From Deltaproteobacteria bacterium (GTDB lineage: Bacteria > Desulfobacterota > Desulfarculia > Adiutricales > Adiutricaceae): a DNA stretch of 6,823 bases. The stretch's first letter is position 1. Each line of letters begins with the position of its first letter. Of the stretch, positions 5,567 to 6,823 are shown in pieces. A program made the translations under genes and the position numbers. Where the stretch lies: NCBI GenBank assembly GCA_031277995.1, contig JAITLH010000135.1:1-6823 (forward strand), given 5' to 3'. The notes under the pieces are model-generated. The model did not search any database. It saw nothing but the letters and a program-made list of their open reading frames with translations, and was not told the origin of the DNA.

Positions 5567-6367
5567 CTAATTTAGAATCATCCCCGTTTCGTTACCGTTT
5601 AAGCTCAATTTCAGGACCCGGGACTGGCCGGTGACCCGGACGGCCGCGTTTTCTAGGTTCCAGCCGACGGCGAGTTCGGGCGCTTCCAGGCCATTGGCGC
5701 AAAGGCCTTTGGCCAAAAATCCCTCGGAAGTGTTATTTGAGCGGATCTCGATGGCCTTAAACTCCAGGCAAGCCCCGGGGGCCAAAAGTCCCAGAAAGTT
5801 TTTAAGGACTCTGGTTTCCCGGCCCTCGTAATCGACGGTTTTGTCGACTTGCCTGAGGCGAATTAGATCCGATCTTAGGGCCTTTAGGTCCGAGGCCAGC
5901 CATTTGTCGGCTAAATTTGGGGCGCTTTGGCCCGGGCCAAAACGCCCTTGGGTATCCGCGTCCAGGTAACCGGAATTGGCTTCCGGCCAGGCCTGGGAGG
6001 CCGAGGCCTTAAAACCAAAGGCCACCAAGGCCAAACCCGTAAGGAAGGTCATGGCCAGTAAGGCCATGGGGAGCCAGGCCCATTTTTTTCTTTCGACCAT
6101 GACCGGGAGCTTAAATGAAATGGGCGCCTCCCCCAGGAAAAGGTCGTAAGTTAAGTAATCCCCGGCCCGGGGGATGGCTTTGGGGCTTACAAAGCGGTTT
6201 TGGGCCGGGCGAGGCCAGGCTTGGGAAAAAGCCGGGGATAAAAAACCGACCTGGGGTTTAAAGCGCTCATGGCACTTTGGGCACCTGAACCAAACTTTTT
6301 CGCCAAGGGGCTTTTCCGGGTTTTTAAAAATCAAAGGGGCCAGGCAACCGGGACAGATCACGCGCAT
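5567..6367 (-). CDS. MJ0042-type zinc-ribbon, single-pass membrane protein
   Basis: A 266-residue protein. The N-terminus is an MJ0042-type zinc ribbon, MRVICPGC...FRCPKCHERFKP, with Zn ligands C5, C8, C29 and C32. A proline-rich linker (about 40-95) leads to VERKK and one membrane helix at about 97-119. By the positive-inside rule the zinc ribbon is cytoplasmic and the C-terminal 145 residues (from about 120) are outside. The outer part has no recognised family; two cysteines there (200, 223) could form a disulfide. Proteins with this layout are common in deltaproteobacteria and mostly uncharacterised. The start MRV at 6367 is preferred because the zinc ribbon begins there; the only ribosome site is a weak GAG about 6 bases upstream. 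The frame stays open to a GTG at 6391, which would add eight residues. It has its own promoter at 6530-6557, and a 219-base spacer separates it from the flavoproteins. Confidence 0.8.
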   Translation of the reverse strand: MRVICPGCLAPLIFKNPEKPLGEKVWFRCPKCHERFKPQVGFLSPAFSQAWPRPAQNRFVSPKAIPRAGDYLTYDLFLGEAPISFKLPVMVERKKWAWLPMALLAMTFLTGLALVAFGFKASASQAWPEANSGYLDADTQGRFGPGQSAPNLADKWLASDLKALRSDLIRLRQVDKTVDYEGRETRVLKNFLGLLAPGACLEFKAIEIRSNNTSEGFLAKGLCANGLEAPELAVGWNLENAAVRVTGQSRVLKLSLNGNETGMILN

Positions 6368-6500
6368 GGAGAACTCAAACCAAAGGCCCACTTGGCTTTT
6401 TGGGTCATTCGCGGCCCTCTGGCCGGGCTGGGGCCGGCCCGGGGGCCGGTCGCCGTTAAATTAAAAATTTAAGTGGCCAAGTGGTTAAAATTATTAAAAT

Positions 6501-6522
6501 TTAAGTAGCGGTTACTACTTAA
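6501..6522. promoter_or_regulatory. dyad at the start point of the zinc-ribbon gene
   Basis: TTAAGTAG (6501-6508) and CTACTTAA (6515-6522) are perfect inverted 8-bp arms with a 6-base centre. The dyad lies immediately downstream of the -10 box at 6530-6535 (- strand), covering the expected start region, where repressor operators are often found. The related direct repeat AAAATTTAAGT occurs at 6464-6474 and 6496-6506, 32 bp apart, and AAGTGG occurs twice more at 6471 and 6479. Confidence 0.45.
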
Positions 6523-6529
6523 CTAAAAC

Positions 6530-6557
6530 ATTATACATTAGGCTCCTCAAAAGTAAA
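6530..6557 (-). promoter_or_regulatory. promoter of the zinc-ribbon gene
   Basis: On the - strand a perfect TATAAT (6535-6530) has TTTACT (6557-6552), four of six matches to TTGACA, 16 bp upstream. A start near 6523 would give a leader of about 156 bases before the ATG at 6367. This is the best two-part promoter in the window. Confidence 0.6.
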
Positions 6558-6751
6558 TATTTTTTTTAACCTTGGGCCAGGGATTAAAGAGAACTTAAGC
6601 GGTAAAATTACCACCTAGCGAAATTAATAACCTCCATGGAGTAATTAAAGGGCTAAAAAAAAAGGCAAAGGCCGAGGGCTTTTTTGGGGGGCGAGGTTGG
6701 CGGTTGGCCGCGACGATGGTTGGAAAACTTCATGGCCTTGGAGACTTTAGC

Positions 6752-6802
6752 CCCCCAAAAGCCATCGATTAGGCCCGGGGCCGGGCCGATGGCTTTTGGG
6801 GG
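6752..6802. repeat. large cruciform-type inverted repeat
   Basis: A perfect 16-bp inverted repeat pairs 6752-6767 with 6787-6802. The region between holds a second inverted repeat, GGCCCGG (6772-6778) with CCGGGCC (6781-6787). No adjacent T-run is present on either strand, so a classical intrinsic terminator is not supported, although it could still end transcription by structure alone or border a gene lying to the right. Confidence 0.6.
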
Positions 6803-6823
6803 AAAGGGGTTTATTTGCCTTCC

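Larger units (their letters stand above)
6392..6823. other. gene-free right end with promoter and inverted repeats
   Basis: No open frame with coding character is seen on either strand. The part from 6460 to 6660 is AT-rich and holds the promoter of the zinc-ribbon gene plus small palindromes (GGTAAAATTACC at 6601-6612, CTCCATGGAG at 6632-6641). The part from 6655 on is GC-rich with A, G and T runs and ends in a large inverted repeat. A gene may begin or end just beyond the window. Confidence 0.55.

Noticed and set aside
6601..6641. Short palindromes GGTAAAATTACC and CTCCATGGAG as operators
   Set aside because: They are short, occur once each, and are not placed at a recognisable promoter, so no regulatory role can be supported.

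Overview
The window looks like a piece of a bacterial chromosome with loosely packed genes and long, GC-rich, repeat-bearing spacers. No rRNA, tRNA, transposase or CRISPR array is visible. The gene set fits an anaerobic Gram-negative bacterium of the Desulfobacterota/deltaproteobacterial type: an MJ0042-type zinc-ribbon membrane protein, a secreted VIT/von Willebrand A protein, and two flavodoxin-fold proteins of a kind best known from anaerobes. This assignment is an inference from style and families; no phylogenetic marker is present. The words TTGGCC and GGCCAA are strikingly frequent in genes and spacers alike, so they look like a genome-wide habit.

Layout. Positions 1-106 hold a possible gene tail and a strong terminator. 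Positions 107-820 hold no convincing gene but contain two short tandem-repeat tracts (451-515 and 621-680). A perfect extended -10 box at 822-830 is followed by a long, hairpin-rich leader and then the one large gene, a 741-residue exported VIT-VWA protein (1097-3322, +). Downstream are competing hairpins with a T-tract (3438-3491) and a small cysteine-containing ORF (3562-3777, +). The C-terminal part of that ORF resembles, by eye, the tail of DHHC S-acyltransferases. A perfect 15-bp hairpin at 3801-3834 separates this + strand block from the - strand genes.

The - strand, read right to left, carries a zinc-ribbon/single-TM protein (6367-5567), then a spacer with a perfect 46-bp tandem duplication in which each copy contains an 8-bp-arm dyad (5433-5524). 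Two flavodoxin-fold proteins follow (5347-4766 and 4659-3970). The first has a compact CX2CX2CX7C motif, the second an SGSPKKN flavin-phosphate loop. They probably form a redox pair in one operon. The right-hand end (6392-6823) holds a good promoter for the zinc-ribbon gene with a dyad near its start point, and a large cruciform-type inverted repeat at 6752-6802, but no gene.

I found no clear new multi-gene system. The most interesting unexplained items are the 46-bp dyad repeats ahead of the flavoprotein pair, the structured leader of the VWA gene, and the small DHHC-tail-like ORF.
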